Assembly: GCA_011051925.1 (NCBI GenBank)
Contig: DRKE01000094.1
Span: 1-15,773 of the forward strand
Length of the DNA stretch: 15,773 bases
Direction: 5' to 3'
Source of the DNA: Deltaproteobacteria bacterium
GTDB lineage: Bacteria; Myxococcota_A; UBA9160; UBA4427
In this document: positions 14,317 through 15,773 of the stretch, piece after piece
Numbering within the stretch: position 1 is the first letter of the stretch
Layout: each line of letters opens with the position of its first letter
Translations under genes and position numbers: made by a program
The notes under the pieces: generated by a model
Told to the model about the DNA's origin: nothing
The model's input: the letters and a program-made list of their open reading frames with translations, nothing else
Database searches by the model: none

Positions 14317-15003
14317 TTGAAACTCACTCCGTTGGACATCAAAAAGCAGGAATTCAAACGCGTACTGCGCGGCTACGATCCCCTGGAAGTGGAGACCTTT
14401 CTGGAAATGGTAGCGGATGAGTACGAAACGCTGCAGAAGGAGGTCAACGCGCTGCGGGACGAAGTTAAGACCCTGAAAACCCAGCTCAAGGATTATCAGC
14501 AGGTGGAGCAAACGCTCAAGCAAACGCTGATGAACGCACAGGAGTCCATCAACCGGGCGCGGATGAATACGGAGAAGGAAGCAAATCTGATTCTCCACGA
14601 GGCGGAGCTCAAAGCGGAAAAAATTCTCGACAAGGCGCGCAAAGACCTGGAAAAGCTGAAAAACGAAATTCTGCTGCTGAAATCACAAAAGGAATCGTTT
14701 GCCAACCGGCTGAAGCATCTGCTGCAGTCTCAGCTGGAGCTGATCGAAGTGCTGCAAATGGACGATCTGGGGCTCGATGTACTCGGCATGCCGGAACCGC
14801 GCAAAACGCCCGCCCGGCAGACACAGGAGGCTCAAAAAGAAGAAAGCCCGGATGAAGAAAGAAAACCCGAGGTACAGGCGGAGCAGCCGGGACATTCTGA
14901 GCCGGAAAAGGAACCCGAAAAAAGGCCGGTGGCCAATCAGCCGGAACAGCGGACATCACCGCCGGAGCCTCCGCTGGACGAAGAAGACCAGATGATTTTC
15001 TAA
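14317..15003 (+). CDS. divIVA: DivIVA-domain protein
   Basis: The first 60 residues, beginning KLTPLDIKKQEFKRVLRGYD, match the DivIVA N-terminal membrane-curvature domain (consensus L-T-P-x-D-I-x-x-x-E-F with R-G-Y-D). A long coiled coil runs from about 30 to 145. Residues 155-228 are a P/E/Q/K-rich, probably disordered tail. Such proteins gather at cell poles and division sites and recruit partners. The start is TTG 14317 with GGGAGGGA at 14303-14310, six bases upstream; the nearby ATG at 14312 is out of frame. It lies 30 bases after yggS and probably shares its transcript. The N-terminal phenylalanine/arginine pair that inserts in membranes in Bacillus is not obvious here, so the binding mode may differ. 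Confidence 0.9.
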   Translation: MKLTPLDIKKQEFKRVLRGYDPLEVETFLEMVADEYETLQKEVNALRDEVKTLKTQLKDYQQVEQTLKQTLMNAQESINRARMNTEKEANLILHEAELKAEKILDKARKDLEKLKNEILLLKSQKESFANRLKHLLQSQLELIEVLQMDDLGLDVLGMPEPRKTPARQTQEAQKEESPDEERKPEVQAEQPGHSEPEKEPEKRPVANQPEQRTSPPEPPLDEEDQMIF

Positions 15004-15064
15004 CAGCGCAGGGACAAGCCGGATTCACTCGTTGACCGCTCATTTGAACCGAAGAGGAGAACCG

Positions 15065-15736
15065 ATGAAGGAACGTGTGCTTGCTGGGATACTGGGAATA
15101 ACCGTGCTGCTTACGTGGGGATGCGCCAAACGCGCAGTGGTAGGATTCGACGCCCTGCAAACGCCCGCCGAGGTAGAACTCGATTTGCGGAACGGGAAGC
15201 ACCTTAAGGGAATTGCTGCACACAAAGCGCAGGACGCGCTCTGGGTGGTTCCTTCGGCAGGGGACACGTTGCCCATCGCACGGGCGGCGTTGGAAAAAAT
15301 TCAGGTGTATCCGCCCGTGTACGACGAAGCCGGTCAGCTCATTACCCGGGCGGAGATTCAGAGGGAGAAAAACAGCCGCAATACGCTTTTGTACACCATC
15401 GGCGGAGGGGCGTTGAGTTTTGGCGCCAGTTTGTTTCTCAGCTCGGTGGTTTACCGCAGCGGCGACGACAGCGATTTCAAAGTGGTCAATCCGATTTCCA
15501 TCGGCGGCGGACTGGTGGGTACCGGGGTGTTTCATTACCTTGGCAGGAAGCGGGACAGACTGATGGCCATTGAGCGCATCAAAGACAGGCGGAAGGAAGA
15601 GGCCGAAAAACTCCTTGAAGAAAAACGGAAGGAAAAGGAGCGTTTGCTCAAGCAGATCGAAGAACTGAAAAAGGAAAAGGCGCGCATCGAAGCGGAGAAA
15701 AAAAGGCTGAAAAAGAAGAAAAAGCAGAACCAATAA
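15065..15736 (+). CDS. Predicted lipoprotein with charged C-terminal coiled coil, function unknown
   Basis: I do not recognise this 223-residue protein. ATG 15065 follows a GAAGAGGAGA site; an upstream in-frame ATG at 15032 would spoil the signal peptide. Residues 1-20, MKERVLAGILGITVLLTWGC, look like a lipoprotein signal with Cys20 as the lipidated residue, although the lipobox T-W-G-C is not ideal. Residues 30-85 look like a beta-rich segment. Two glycine-rich hydrophobic stretches (109-130 and 143-160) could be membrane hairpins. Residues 163-223 are a Lys/Glu/Arg-rich coiled coil ending in poly-lysine. An envelope location is inferred, which implies a Gram-negative type of cell. It begins 61 bases after divIVA and probably belongs to the same operon. 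Confidence 0.75.
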   Translation: MKERVLAGILGITVLLTWGCAKRAVVGFDALQTPAEVELDLRNGKHLKGIAAHKAQDALWVVPSAGDTLPIARAALEKIQVYPPVYDEAGQLITRAEIQREKNSRNTLLYTIGGGALSFGASLFLSSVVYRSGDDSDFKVVNPISIGGGLVGTGVFHYLGRKRDRLMAIERIKDRRKEEAEKLLEEKRKEKERLLKQIEELKKEKARIEAEKKRLKKKKKQNQ

Positions 15737-15758
15737 ATTGCACGGAGGCGGAGGAGCG

Positions 15759-15773
15759 ATGACCGAACTGAGA
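15759..15773 (+). CDS. Start of a further gene, cut by the window end
   Basis: An ATG at 15759 follows GGAGGCGGAGGAG (15744-15756), a strong ribosome binding site, 22 bases after the lipoprotein stop. Only five codons (M-T-E-L-R) are visible, so nothing can be said about its product. It likely continues the yggS-divIVA operon. Confidence 0.6.

Overview
The window looks like two different genomes joined near base 9478. Bases 1 to about 9477 are strongly GC-rich, with mostly G or C at third codon positions and few AT-rich intergenic stretches. Their gene content (TetR regulator, acyl-CoA dehydrogenase, ExeA-like ATPase, FHA/cyclic-nucleotide redox fusion, multihaem cytochrome c) suggests a Myxococcota, Desulfobacterota or Binatota-type bacterium. 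From about 9478 onward the sequence is clearly less GC-rich, has AT-rich promoters and intergenic regions, and carries core genes (class II aldolase, YggS, DivIVA, a lipoprotein). These could fit an FCB-group or Calditrichota/KSB1-like genome. Both lineage guesses are inference. The switch falls inside a cytochrome c gene and removes its 5' part, so an assembly chimera is more likely than a natural transfer.

Left part. A 5'-truncated TetR regulator (2-454) is followed by a SpoU/TrmH rRNA methyltransferase (about 460-1230). A convergent acyl-CoA dehydrogenase (1315-3057, minus) comes next, then an ExeA-like AAA ATPase with one membrane span (3218-4930, minus). After a 410-base divergent spacer lies a 1021-residue fusion (5341-8406). 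It reads FHA, thioredoxin-reductase-like flavoprotein, two cyclic-nucleotide-binding domains, and a 16-cysteine ferredoxin for four [4Fe-4S] clusters. Four bases after its stop comes a five-helix membrane protein (8411-9247) in which two helices each carry a His pair spaced as in di-haem cytochromes b. A convergent multihaem cytochrome c (9270-9477, minus) is cut by the junction. The fusion and the membrane protein look like one electron-transfer complex: NAD(P)H to FAD to four FeS clusters to two b haems to quinone, possibly gated by phosphopeptide and cyclic nucleotide. This is the most interesting system in the window.

Right part. A ferritin-like/VIT1 membrane iron transporter (9633-10532) and a class II fructose-bisphosphate aldolase (10653-11594, minus) converge on a shared bidirectional terminator. 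Divergent from the aldolase is a SatD-family protein with a C-terminal helix-turn-helix (11814-12446), followed by a small DUF3307-like membrane protein (12570-12968). A 610-base gene-free stretch then holds perfect hairpins, an 11-bp inverted repeat framing a MITE-like block, and repeated units. Last come yggS (13579-14286), divIVA (14317-15003), a lipoprotein with a charged coiled coil (15065-15736), and the first five codons of another gene (15759 onward). Sigma-70-like promoters with 17-base spacers can be read before the VIT1, aldolase, satD and yggS genes.
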